Below, in pieces: positions 1-7,578 of a DNA stretch of 64,000 bases (position 1 is its first letter; the number at the start of each line of letters is the position of its first letter). Made by a program: the position numbers and the translations under genes. The DNA is from JAWWOL01 sp033851545 (GTDB taxonomy: Bacteria; Actinomycetota; Actinomycetes; JAWWOL01): positions 3,990-67,989 of the forward strand of contig JAWWOO010000095.1 in the NCBI GenBank assembly GCA_033851545.1, written 5' to 3'. A model generated the notes under the pieces. It ran no database searches. It was not told where the DNA came from and saw only the letters and a program-made list of their open reading frames with translations.

Positions 1-164
1 GTGATCGAGCAGGCCGAGCCCGGCGGGGTCAGCTGGACGATGCGGAAGTCCTCCCCCGCCGAGTGGTCGACGTCGACGTGGAAGCCGGCTTGCTCGGCAT
101 AGAACGCCTTGGCCCGGTCGACGTCGGCCACCGGCACGATGATGAGCTCCAGCAGGTAGTCCAC
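1..164 (-). CDS. VOC (glyoxalase/bleomycin-resistance) family protein, 3' part outside window
   Basis: Only the first 54 codons are present; the gene continues past the left edge. The visible N-terminus begins with a hydrophobic strand (LLELIIVPVADVDRAKAFY) typical of the first beta-alpha-beta unit of vicinal-oxygen-chelate domains. The GTG start at 164 is preceded by AAGGAC at a 9-nt spacing. VOC proteins include metal-dependent lyases, dioxygenases and resistance proteins, so the reaction cannot be told from this fragment. It lies just upstream of, and on the same strand as, the end of the dehydratase gene, so it could be a downstream gene of that transcript. Confidence 0.75.
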   Translation of the reverse strand, partial: MDYLLELIIVPVADVDRAKAFYAEQAGFHVDVDHSAGEDFRIVQLTPPGSACSI

Positions 165-184
165 GCGGCTACTGTCCTTTGATC

Positions 185-1900
185 TCAGTGTGACTCGCGA
201 CTGACCCGGTCACCGCTCGCGCCGACCAGGAAGTCCAGGTCGGCACCGGTGTCGGCCTGCATGACGTGTCGGACATACAGCCACTCCCAGCCACGGCTCG
301 GCGCGGCCTCGGCCTGGCTGCTGGCCGCTGATGCCGTCCGTCGGGCCAGCTCCTCGTCCGGCACCGCGAGGCTCAACGTGCGGCCCGCGACGTCGAGGAC
401 GATCGGATCTCCGTTGCGCACCAGGGAGAGTGGCCCACCGGCGGCCGACTCCGGGGCGACGTGCAGGACCACGGTCCCGTACGCCGTCCCGCTCATCCGG
501 GCGTCGCTGATGCGCACCATGTCCCGCACGCCTTCGGCGAGCAGCTTCTCCGGGATCGGCATGTTGCCCACCTCCGGCATCCCGGGGTAGCCGCGGGGAC
601 CACAACCCCGCAGGACCAGCACCGAGGTCGCATCGACCACGAGGTCGGGGTCGTCGAGGCGCGCCCGCATGTCCTCGATGCTCTCGAAGACCACGGCGTT
701 GCCTCGGTGCTGCAACAGGTCGGGGCTGGCGGCCGCCGGCTTGATGACCGCGCCCTGTGGGGCGAGATTGCCGGTCAGCACGGCAATCCCGGCGTCAGCC
801 AGCACGGGGTCGGCACGACGGTGGATGACCTCGTCGTCCCAGATCGTCGCCCCCGCCAGGTGCTCGACGTACGGCCGCCCGGTGACGCAGATCGCCGTGG
901 GGTCGAGGAGATCCGCAACCTCGGCCATCGCGGCGGGCAGGCCACCGGCGCGGAGCAGGTCGTCCATCAGGAACCGGCCGGCCGGCTGCAGGTCGAGCAG
1001 CAACGGCACTCCGGCACCCGTACGGTCGAAGTCGGCCAGGGTCAGCTCGACGCCGAGCCGTCCGGCGACCGCCAGCAGGTGCAGCACCGCGTTGGTCGAG
1101 CCCCCGACGGCAGCCAGCGCAACGATCGCGTTGAGGAAGGAGGGGCGAGTCATCACGGCGCTCGGCCGCCGGTCCTGCAGCACGAGGTCGACGGCCAGCC
1201 TCCCCGAGGCGTGCGCCTGCTCGAGGAGCCGGCTGTCCGGGGCCGGCGTGCCGGCGATGCCGGGCAGCGTCATCCCGAGCACCTCGGCCATCACCGCCAT
1301 CGTCGACGCCGTGCCCATCGTGTTGCAGTGCCCACGGCTGCGGATCATCGACGACTCGGACTTGAGGAACTCGGCGGCCGACAGCTGACCAGCCCGCACC
1401 TCCTCGCTGAGCCGCCACACGCCCGTACCGCAGCCCAGCGGCTGGCCGCGGAAGTGGCCGGTCAGCATCGGACCGCCCGGCACCACGATCGCGGGCAGGT
1501 CCACCGATGCCGCCGCCATCAGCAGCGACGGGATGGTCTTGTCGCAGCCACCGAGCAGCACCACGCCGTCGATCGGGTTGGCCCGCAGCATCTCCTCGGT
1601 CGCCATCGCCGCCAGGTTGCGCCACAGCATCGCGGTCGGTCTGACCAGCGTCTCCCCCAGCGACATCACGGGGAGGTTGAGCGGGATGCCACCGGCCGCC
1701 CAGATGCCTTCCTTGACCGAGGCGGCGACCTGGTCCAGGTGGGTGTTGCAGGGCGTGAGGTCGGAGGCCGTGTTGGCGATGGCGATGTGCGGCTTGCCGG
1801 AGAAGGCGTCCCCGGGCAGGCCACGGCGCATCCAGGCCCGATGGATGTACGCGTTGCGGTCGTCACCCTCGTACCACCCGGCACTGCGCAGGTCCGTCAC
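185..1900 (-). CDS. IlvD/Edd-family dehydratase, probably acting on a sugar acid
   Basis: The 571-residue protein is a cytoplasmic iron-sulfur dehydratase of the IlvD/Edd family, which removes water from dihydroxy-acids or aldonic acids to give 2-keto acids. Visible family features are TPCNTHL near residue 50, the cluster-ligand region GGCDKTIPS near 117-125, RGHCNTMGTAS near 190 and RMSGTAYG near 470. The length matches the sugar-acid (arabinonate/xylonate-like) subgroup as well as dihydroxyacid dehydratase. No other branched-chain amino-acid gene is nearby, and an alcohol dehydrogenase diverges from it, so I favour a catabolic sugar-acid role. The GTG start has GGAG 7 nt upstream. The substrate is inferred, not seen. 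Confidence 0.85.
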   Translation of the reverse strand: MTDLRSAGWYEGDDRNAYIHRAWMRRGLPGDAFSGKPHIAIANTASDLTPCNTHLDQVAASVKEGIWAAGGIPLNLPVMSLGETLVRPTAMLWRNLAAMATEEMLRANPIDGVVLLGGCDKTIPSLLMAAASVDLPAIVVPGGPMLTGHFRGQPLGCGTGVWRLSEEVRAGQLSAAEFLKSESSMIRSRGHCNTMGTASTMAVMAEVLGMTLPGIAGTPAPDSRLLEQAHASGRLAVDLVLQDRRPSAVMTRPSFLNAIVALAAVGGSTNAVLHLLAVAGRLGVELTLADFDRTGAGVPLLLDLQPAGRFLMDDLLRAGGLPAAMAEVADLLDPTAICVTGRPYVEHLAGATIWDDEVIHRRADPVLADAGIAVLTGNLAPQGAVIKPAAASPDLLQHRGNAVVFESIEDMRARLDDPDLVVDATSVLVLRGCGPRGYPGMPEVGNMPIPEKLLAEGVRDMVRISDARMSGTAYGTVVLHVAPESAAGGPLSLVRNGDPIVLDVAGRTLSLAVPDEELARRTASAASSQAEAAPSRGWEWLYVRHVMQADTGADLDFLVGASGDRVSRESH

Positions 1901-1931
1901 TGCTCCGCTCCCGTCACCCCCGGGGGCAACC

Positions 1932-1937
1932 TATCCT
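1932..1937 (+). promoter_or_regulatory. Predicted -10 box (TATCCT) of a leaderless promoter for the alcohol dehydrogenase gene
   Basis: TATCCT ends 6 nt before the ATG at 1944, so transcription would start at or next to the start codon, and there is no Shine-Dalgarno sequence. Read on the minus strand, the same bases overlap TAGGTT, a possible -10 for the divergent dehydratase. Confidence 0.5.
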
Positions 1938-1943
1938 GACCCG

Positions 1944-2942
1944 ATGAGGGCTTTCGTGCTCACGGCTCCCCGTACGGCGTCCGTGATCGAGGTCGAGGCC
2001 CCGCTGGCCGGTCCCGGCCAGGTCGTCGTCGACGTTGCCCGGGTCGGCATCTGCGGCACCGACGTGGAGTTCTTCACCGGCGAGATGTCCTATCTGCACC
2101 ACGGTCATGCGGCCTACCCGATGCGGCTCGGGCACGAGTGGTCCGGGACGGTATCGGCTCTCGGCGCCGGCGTCGACGCCTCCTGGCTGGGGCGCCGGGT
2201 GACCGGCGACACGATGCTGGGGTGCGGTGAGTGCCGACTCTGCCGGGACGGCCGGACGCACGTCTGCGAGGATCGCTTCGAGATCGGGATCCGGGGCGGT
2301 TGGCCGGGCGCACTGGCAGAACAGCTCCTGGTTCCGGTGTCGGCTCTGCACGTCCTGCCCGACGCGGTCGACTTCGTCGCGGGCGCGCTGGTGGAGCCCG
2401 GCGGCAACGCGCTCCGGGCGGTCGAGGCGGTCTGTCCTGCGGCCGGGGAGCCGCTGCTGATCTGCGGTCGGGGCACGATCGGGATCCTGGCAGCGATGAT
2501 CGCCGCGTCCCGCGGGGTACGCGTGCACCTGCTCGGCCACACCGACGAGAAGGTCCCCGGCGTCGAGGGCACCTGGACCCGCGAAACGCTCCCGCCGATC
2601 CCGTTCGACTCGGTCATCGACGCGACGAACGCGGCCGAGATCCCCGCCCTGGCACTGGATCTCGTCCAGCCTGGCGGCCGCGTCGCGTACATCGGGCTGT
2701 CCGGCGAGCCGAGCCTCATCGACACCCGGACGCTGGTGCTCAAGGACGTCACCGCGATCGGCATCCTCAGCGGGTCGCCCGGGCTCGCGGGGACGATCGA
2801 GAGCTATGCGTCCGGACGGATCGACCCGACGGTGATCGTGGCGGCGACCGTCGGCCTGGACGGGGTGGGCTCCGTGCTCGCCGGCCAACGACCCAAGGGT
2901 GCGGGACCAGGGCCGAAGTTCCACGTCGACCCGTCGCGCTGA
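1944..2942 (+). CDS. Zinc-dependent medium-chain alcohol dehydrogenase
   Basis: The 332-residue protein is an MDR-superfamily NAD(P)-dependent alcohol/polyol dehydrogenase. It has the catalytic-zinc motifs GICGTD (near residue 35) and GHEW (near 65), and the structural-zinc cysteine set GCGECRLC followed by a later C. The GRGTIGI stretch near 175 is a variant of the Rossmann dinucleotide motif. The N-terminus is set at ATG 1944; an open frame continues upstream but runs through the divergent gene, and homology begins here. It is transcribed away from the sugar-acid dehydratase across a 43-bp gap, which suggests a shared pathway for a sugar or sugar alcohol. The exact substrate is unknown. Confidence 0.85.
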   Translation: MRAFVLTAPRTASVIEVEAPLAGPGQVVVDVARVGICGTDVEFFTGEMSYLHHGHAAYPMRLGHEWSGTVSALGAGVDASWLGRRVTGDTMLGCGECRLCRDGRTHVCEDRFEIGIRGGWPGALAEQLLVPVSALHVLPDAVDFVAGALVEPGGNALRAVEAVCPAAGEPLLICGRGTIGILAAMIAASRGVRVHLLGHTDEKVPGVEGTWTRETLPPIPFDSVIDATNAAEIPALALDLVQPGGRVAYIGLSGEPSLIDTRTLVLKDVTAIGILSGSPGLAGTIESYASGRIDPTVIVAATVGLDGVGSVLAGQRPKGAGPGPKFHVDPSR

Positions 2943-2989
2943 GGCAGTGCTGAGGGAATGCCGCACCCTCCGCTTGTCTTGGCGACGGT

Positions 2990-3997
2990 GTGACCACAAT
3001 TCCCTTGTCCGTGCTGGACTTCGTCGGCATCGAGTACGGCGAGACGGCGACGTCGTCGATCAGAGGCGCCGTCGGGATTGCCCAAGCCGTCGAGGCCGCG
3101 GGATTCCGCCGCTACTGGGTCTCCGAGCACCACAACATGCGCAGCCTGGCCTGCAGTGCGCCGGAGATCCTGACGGCGCACGTGGCCGCGCAGACCTCGA
3201 GCATCCGGGTGGGGGCGGCCGGCATCATGCTGCCGAACCACGCCGCGTTCAAGGTCGCCGAGACCTTCCGCACCCTGGTCGCCATGTACCCCGACCGGGT
3301 CGACCTCGCCCTCGGCCGAGCCCCTGGCACGGACCCGCTCACCGCGCACGTCCTGCGCCGCGGGCTGCGGGTCGACCCGGCCGCCGAGTTCCCGACCCAG
3401 GTCGCCGAGCTCGTCGCCTTTCTCGGTGAGGGGTTCCCGGAGGGGCACCCGTACGAGTCGCTGGTCGCAGCTCCGGTCGTCGCGGAGGTGCCGCAGCTGT
3501 TCATCCTCGGGTCCAGCGACTACGGACCGAAATTCGCAGCGGTGAACGGGATGAGTGCCGTCTTCGCGCATCACATGAGCCCCGAGATCGCGGTCGACGC
3601 GCTGCGTGACTACCGGCGGGAGTTCACGCCGCGCCACGACGGCGACCAGCCCTACTCCGCGATGTCGGTCCTCAACTTCGCCAGCGAGGACGACGAGGCG
3701 CTGCTGGAGTTCGAGGCGGCGTGGACGCTGACGATGCAGAACCTTCGGCGCGGCATCCGCGAGCCGATCCGCCCCGAGCAGGTGACGCTCTATGCCCAGT
3801 CCTCGTCGTTCCGCGACATGCCTCGCGACGGCGGCCGGATGGTGGTCGGCGAGCCGAAGGTCGTGGCGGAACGCCTGCTGGAGCTGAAGGACCAGGCCCA
3901 GGTCGACGAGATCATCGCGGTGACCCCCAGCCTCGACCGGGCCCGCCGTACGGCCAGCCTGGTCGCCCTCGCCGACGCCTGGCGCGTGGCTGCCTAG
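2990..3997 (+). CDS. LLM-class flavin-dependent oxidoreductase
   Basis: The 335-residue protein belongs to the bacterial-luciferase-like monooxygenase superfamily. The sequence shows the family's TIM-barrel opening (PLSVLDFVGIEYG), the WVSEHHN motif near residue 43, the RVGAAGIMLPNH strand near 77, and DLALGRAPGTDP near 105, which contacts flavin. These enzymes use reduced FMN or F420 to oxidise small organic substrates. The GTG start at 2990 is chosen because the next methionine lies well inside the conserved domain. It follows the alcohol dehydrogenase on the same strand after 47 bp and could be cotranscribed with it. The substrate cannot be inferred. Confidence 0.85.
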   Translation: MTTIPLSVLDFVGIEYGETATSSIRGAVGIAQAVEAAGFRRYWVSEHHNMRSLACSAPEILTAHVAAQTSSIRVGAAGIMLPNHAAFKVAETFRTLVAMYPDRVDLALGRAPGTDPLTAHVLRRGLRVDPAAEFPTQVAELVAFLGEGFPEGHPYESLVAAPVVAEVPQLFILGSSDYGPKFAAVNGMSAVFAHHMSPEIAVDALRDYRREFTPRHDGDQPYSAMSVLNFASEDDEALLEFEAAWTLTMQNLRRGIREPIRPEQVTLYAQSSSFRDMPRDGGRMVVGEPKVVAERLLELKDQAQVDEIIAVTPSLDRARRTASLVALADAWRVAA

Positions 3998-4019
3998 CAG
4001 CCGTCCCCGGGCCGCCGAC

Positions 4020-4025
4020 TAGGCT
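4020..4025 (+). promoter_or_regulatory. Predicted -10 box (TAGGCT) of a leaderless promoter
   Basis: TAGGCT lies 6 nt before the ATG at 4032 and no ribosome-binding site is present. The same hexamer stands 7 nt before the start codons at 33491 and 63445. Confidence 0.5.
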
Positions 4026-4031
4026 TGCCGC

Positions 4032-4622
4032 ATGTCCCACCTGAACGTCCTGCCGGCCCGTACGGGCGTCGCGGTCCGGCTGACACCGGGAGCGACGATC
4101 GAGGTCGGCAACCCCAGCGGTACGCAGGTCGTCGACTTCTGGGCGCTCTCCGGCGACGACTACCTGTCCGTGGCGCACAGCAGGGCGGCGCTCGGCCGGC
4201 TGGTCCCCCGGGTCGGTGACACTCTCGTGAGCAACCTGCGCGAGCCGCTGCTCACCCTGGTCGAGGACACCAGCCCCGGTGTGCACGACACGTTGATCCC
4301 GGCCTGTGATCCGGCCCGCTACCGGCAGCTCGGCGCACCCGGCCACGCAAACTGCGCGGACAACTTCGCCGCGGCGCTATTGGCGGCCGGGCTCGAGCCG
4401 GTGCCGGTGCCCAACCCGCTCAACCTGTTCATGAACGTGCCCTGGACGGCGGATGGCTCGGTGTCCTTCGCCGCGCCGCGCTCGCGGCCGGGTGACCGGG
4501 TCCGGCTGCGCGCCGAGCGGGAGCTGATCGTGGTGATGTCCGCGTGCCCGCAGGACCTGGTGCCCGTGAACGGCGAGGACCAGCAGCCGACCGACGCCGC
4601 GTACCGGATCCTGCCCGCCTGA
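4032..4622 (+). CDS. DUF1989 / urea carboxylase-associated family protein
   Basis: The 196-residue protein matches the DUF1989 (UcaA-like) family: an N-terminal beta-rich part (GATIEVGNPSGTQVVDFWA), the HDTLIPACDP segment near residue 90, the conserved ANCADN stretch near 108, LNLFMNVPW near 135 and SACPQDLVPVNG near 175. Relatives are encoded beside urea carboxylase or in allophanate-related operons, and conserved Cys/His residues suggest a metal site, but no reaction is firmly assigned. No urea carboxylase or urease gene is visible here. The short upstream spacing and -10-like box suggest its own leaderless promoter. It is probably a single-gene unit. Confidence 0.75.
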   Translation: MSHLNVLPARTGVAVRLTPGATIEVGNPSGTQVVDFWALSGDDYLSVAHSRAALGRLVPRVGDTLVSNLREPLLTLVEDTSPGVHDTLIPACDPARYRQLGAPGHANCADNFAAALLAAGLEPVPVPNPLNLFMNVPWTADGSVSFAAPRSRPGDRVRLRAERELIVVMSACPQDLVPVNGEDQQPTDAAYRILPA

Positions 4623-4817
4623 CCAGCTCGCGCGCTCAGCTGGCGCGGGCATGCGGTCATCTGCGCACTGATCTGACCGGAGTTGATCAAGTAGCGCATG
4701 TCCACCCCCCAACGGATAACAAATGGACAAATGGGACTAGTCAAACGGGCAGGCTCGGGTCTAGGTTCACTCTCCGGACAAAGGTCCGCAATATCCCCGA
4801 AACCGGAAGGTTGCCCA

Positions 4818-7028
4818 ATGGCGCGCGAAAACCGCTCGGACCCACTCAAGGCGACGTCTCCCGATCCCCAAGCCGGCCGGCTCCCGAGCCTTGGGCGGCG
4901 TGGGTTCTTCCAGCTCGGCGGTGCAGCGGGCGCCGGTGTCGCCATCAGCAGCCTGTCCGCGGGCACGGCCTCCGCCGACTCGGGCCCGGCCGCCACGACC
5001 TCGACCGTCCCGCCGGTCTCGCCCACCTTCGACCCGCTGCGGCCGCCGGCGATCCCGCTCGCCGTCCGCTCCCCCTACCTGAGCACCTGGCTCGCCGCGG
5101 ACAACCTGCCGGGCACCTGGCCGACGTTCTGGACCGGCCGGATCACCGCGATGGGCGGTCTCGCCACGATCGATGGCACGGCCTACCTCTTCCTCGGGGC
5201 CCCGGCCCTGCCGAACCGCAACCCATTCCCGACGATGCGGCAGATCTCGGTCACGACGACGGCAACCAGATCCGTCTTCGTCCTGCAGGCAGCCGGGGTG
5301 GAGCTCACGGTGACCTTCCTGTCGCCCGTGGAGCCGGGGGACCTGCGGCGCCAGTCGCAGCCATTGAGCTACATCATCGCCACGGCACGCGGCCTGGACG
5401 GAAAGGCGCACAAGGTCAGCGTCTACTTCGACATCTCCGGCGAATGGGCATCGGGTGACGCGAACAGCTCGATCACCTGGGACCAGCAGGCGTACACGTC
5501 GTCCGGCTCGAGCATGGTGAGCCTGACGTACACCCAGTCAGCGCCGCGCGTCCTGGCCGAGAACGGTGACACGGCGGAGTGGGGAACGATCGTCCTGTCG
5601 ACGCCCGACCGGTCAGGCCTGTCCTGGCAGATCGGCGCCGACAGCGACGTCCGCAGCCAGGTGGTGGACCACGGAACGCTGCTCGACTCGGTCGACCAGC
5701 GCAAGCCACGCCGCATCAACGACGCCTGGCCGGTCTTTGCCTTCAACCTCGACCTGGGTACCGTCGGATCCACGGCGACGAAACCCTTCGTGCTCAGCAT
5801 CGGTCACGTACGGGAGCCGGCTGTCTCCTACCTCGGCGAACAGCTGCCGCCCCTGTGGAAGAGCTACTTCCCCACCTGGCAGGCGATGGTGGGCGCTTTC
5901 CACACCGACTACACGGCGGCACTCGCCCGTACCGGTGCGCTCGACGCAAGGATCCAGCGGGACGCCACAGCCGCCGGCGGTGCGGACTACGCCGCCCTGT
6001 GCGCGATCGCCCTGCGACAGGCCTACGCCGGAACGGAGCTGGTCAGCCGCAACGGCACGCCATGGGCATTTCTCAAGGAGATCTCCAGCGACGGCAACGT
6101 CTCCACGGTCGACGTGACCTACCCGTGCATGCCGGTCTTCCTTTACGCCGACCCGGCCTACCTCGGCCTGATCCTCGCTCCGACGCTCGACTACGTCGAG
6201 AACCACGGCTATCCCAAGCAGTTCGCCCCTCACGACCTGGGCTCGAGCTACCCGAACGCGAGCGGGCACCTGAACGGGACGGGCGAGGAGGACATGCCCG
6301 TCGAGGAGTCGGCGAACATGCTCATCATGGCGGCGGCCTACCTGGCCCGCATTCCCTCGACCCAGCGCTCGACCTTCGCCACCGCCCACTACCCGATCCT
6401 CAAGCAATGGGCAGACTATCTGGTCAGCAACGCCCTGGACCCCAACCTGCAGAACCAGACCGACGACTTCACCGGCTTCATCGCCCACAGTGTCAACCTG
6501 GCGCTCAAGGGCATTGTCGGCATCGGCGCGATGAGTCAGATCGCCACTGCTGCAGGCAATGCGAGCGACTCGGCGAGCTACCTGGCCACCGCTCGCAACT
6601 ACATCGGCCAGTGGCAGCAGAAGGCGATGGACACCGCCGGCGACCACCTCAAGCTCGCCTACGACCAGGACGGGACCTGGAGCCTCAAGTACAACGGGTA
6701 CGCGGACCGGGTGCTGAACCTGGGCCTCGTACCGCCGTCGGTCGCGGCCACCGAAGCCGCGTGGTACCTCAAGCGGACCTCGACGTTCGGAGTGCCGCTG
6801 GACATCCGGCACCAGTTCACGAAAGCGGACTGGGAGATGTGGACGGCGGCCTGGCTCAAGGACCACACCGAGGCGCGGGACCTCCTCATCAGCGGTCTGT
6901 ACTCCTTCGCGAACCGGACCGGCTCTCGTGCCCCGATGACCGACTGGTACGACACCGTGACCGACCGGCAGAACGGGTTCCAGGCTCGCCCTGTGGTCGG
7001 CGGCTTCTTCGCCCTTCTGACGGTCTGA
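4818..7028 (+). CDS. Tat-exported GtaA/DUF4965-type protein (glutaminase A-like, six-hairpin fold)
   Basis: The 736-residue protein starts at ATG 4818, which has GGAAGG 7 nt upstream; the open frame extends 40 codons further but without family support. A Tat signal is visible: twin Arg at residues 27-28 (GRRGFF) followed by a hydrophobic stretch and Ala-rich cleavage region. Mature domains in order are a beta-sandwich N-terminal DUF5127-like part (about 60-330) and an alpha-helical DUF4965/DUF1793 part (PLWKSYFPTWQAM, DVTYPCMPVFLY, PVEESANMLIM). Fungal relatives were described as extracellular glutaminase A, but the fold resembles glycosidases, so the substrate is uncertain. It is followed by a strong hairpin and is probably monocistronic. 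Confidence 0.8.
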   Translation: MARENRSDPLKATSPDPQAGRLPSLGRRGFFQLGGAAGAGVAISSLSAGTASADSGPAATTSTVPPVSPTFDPLRPPAIPLAVRSPYLSTWLAADNLPGTWPTFWTGRITAMGGLATIDGTAYLFLGAPALPNRNPFPTMRQISVTTTATRSVFVLQAAGVELTVTFLSPVEPGDLRRQSQPLSYIIATARGLDGKAHKVSVYFDISGEWASGDANSSITWDQQAYTSSGSSMVSLTYTQSAPRVLAENGDTAEWGTIVLSTPDRSGLSWQIGADSDVRSQVVDHGTLLDSVDQRKPRRINDAWPVFAFNLDLGTVGSTATKPFVLSIGHVREPAVSYLGEQLPPLWKSYFPTWQAMVGAFHTDYTAALARTGALDARIQRDATAAGGADYAALCAIALRQAYAGTELVSRNGTPWAFLKEISSDGNVSTVDVTYPCMPVFLYADPAYLGLILAPTLDYVENHGYPKQFAPHDLGSSYPNASGHLNGTGEEDMPVEESANMLIMAAAYLARIPSTQRSTFATAHYPILKQWADYLVSNALDPNLQNQTDDFTGFIAHSVNLALKGIVGIGAMSQIATAAGNASDSASYLATARNYIGQWQQKAMDTAGDHLKLAYDQDGTWSLKYNGYADRVLNLGLVPPSVAATEAAWYLKRTSTFGVPLDIRHQFTKADWEMWTAAWLKDHTEARDLLISGLYSFANRTGSRAPMTDWYDTVTDRQNGFQARPVVGGFFALLTV

Positions 7029-7031
7029 GCG

Positions 7032-7071
7032 ATCGGCGCCGCACCGCCGCACTGGCCGGTGCGGCGCCGAT
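7032..7071 (+). terminator. Intrinsic-type hairpin after the GtaA-like gene
   Basis: A perfect 15-bp inverted repeat (7032-7046 with 7057-7071) has a 10-nt loop and begins 4 nt after the stop codon. No U-tract follows. Its right arm overlaps the -10-like GATAAT of the next gene. Confidence 0.7.
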
Positions 7072-7074
7072 AAT
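7069..7074 (+). promoter_or_regulatory. Predicted -10 box (GATAAT) of the thpR promoter
   Basis: GATAAT is 6 nt before the ATG at 7081. The spacer CGGGAG could also serve as a very short ribosome-binding site, so leaderless initiation is less certain here. Confidence 0.45.
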
Positions 7075-7080
7075 CGGGAG

Positions 7081-7578
7081 ATGCGGCTTTTCGTTGCCCT
7101 CGTCCCCCCGCCGGTCGTGCTGGCGGCCCTGCCGCCTGCTCCGGCCGGCCTCCGGGCCACGCCCGCCGCACAGCTGCACCTCACCCTGGCCTTCCTCGGC
7201 GAGGTGCCCAGTGCTGACGGGCTCCTGCTGGGACTCGAGGCGGTCACCGGGCTGGCCGCGCCGGAGCTGCGGCTCGCCGGCTCCGGCAGCTTCGGCAGTG
7301 CCGTGTGGCTCGGCGTGCACGGCGACCTGCTCTCGTTGCGCCGGCTCGCCCGTACGGCGCAGGACGTCGCCGGGCAGTGCGGCGTCGAGGTCGACCGACA
7401 CCAGTGGCGGCCACACCTGACGATCGGGCGCGGCAGGGTGCCGGCGGCGTTCGAGGCGTACGAGGGACCGACGGCACGGTGGGGAGAGGTGCGGCTGGTG
7501 CGCAGCCGCCTCGGCGGCGGAGGGGCGAGGCACGAGACCCTGGCCGCCTGGACGGTGTTGCCGCTGTCCCCGAGCTAG
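7081..7578 (+). CDS. thpR: RNA 2',3'-cyclic phosphodiesterase (2'-5' RNA ligase family)
   Basis: The 165-residue protein opens with MRLFVAL, the typical start of the LigT/ThpR family, and carries both HxTx motifs: HLTLAFLGE near residue 39 and HLTIGR near 118. These two histidines form the active site that opens 2',3'-cyclic phosphate RNA ends and can ligate or cleave 2'-5' linkages in vitro. Length matches the family. It converges on uvrB, and the two stop codons overlap by 4 bp. The physiological substrate in bacteria is not established. Confidence 0.88.
   Translation: MRLFVALVPPPVVLAALPPAPAGLRATPAAQLHLTLAFLGEVPSADGLLLGLEAVTGLAAPELRLAGSGSFGSAVWLGVHGDLLSLRRLARTAQDVAGQCGVEVDRHQWRPHLTIGRGRVPAAFEAYEGPTARWGEVRLVRSRLGGGGARHETLAAWTVLPLSPS

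Noticed and set aside
461..1939. Open frame antisense to the IlvD/Edd dehydratase
   Set aside because: Composition is His/Gln/Arg-rich and without motifs; the dehydratase on the minus strand explains the region.
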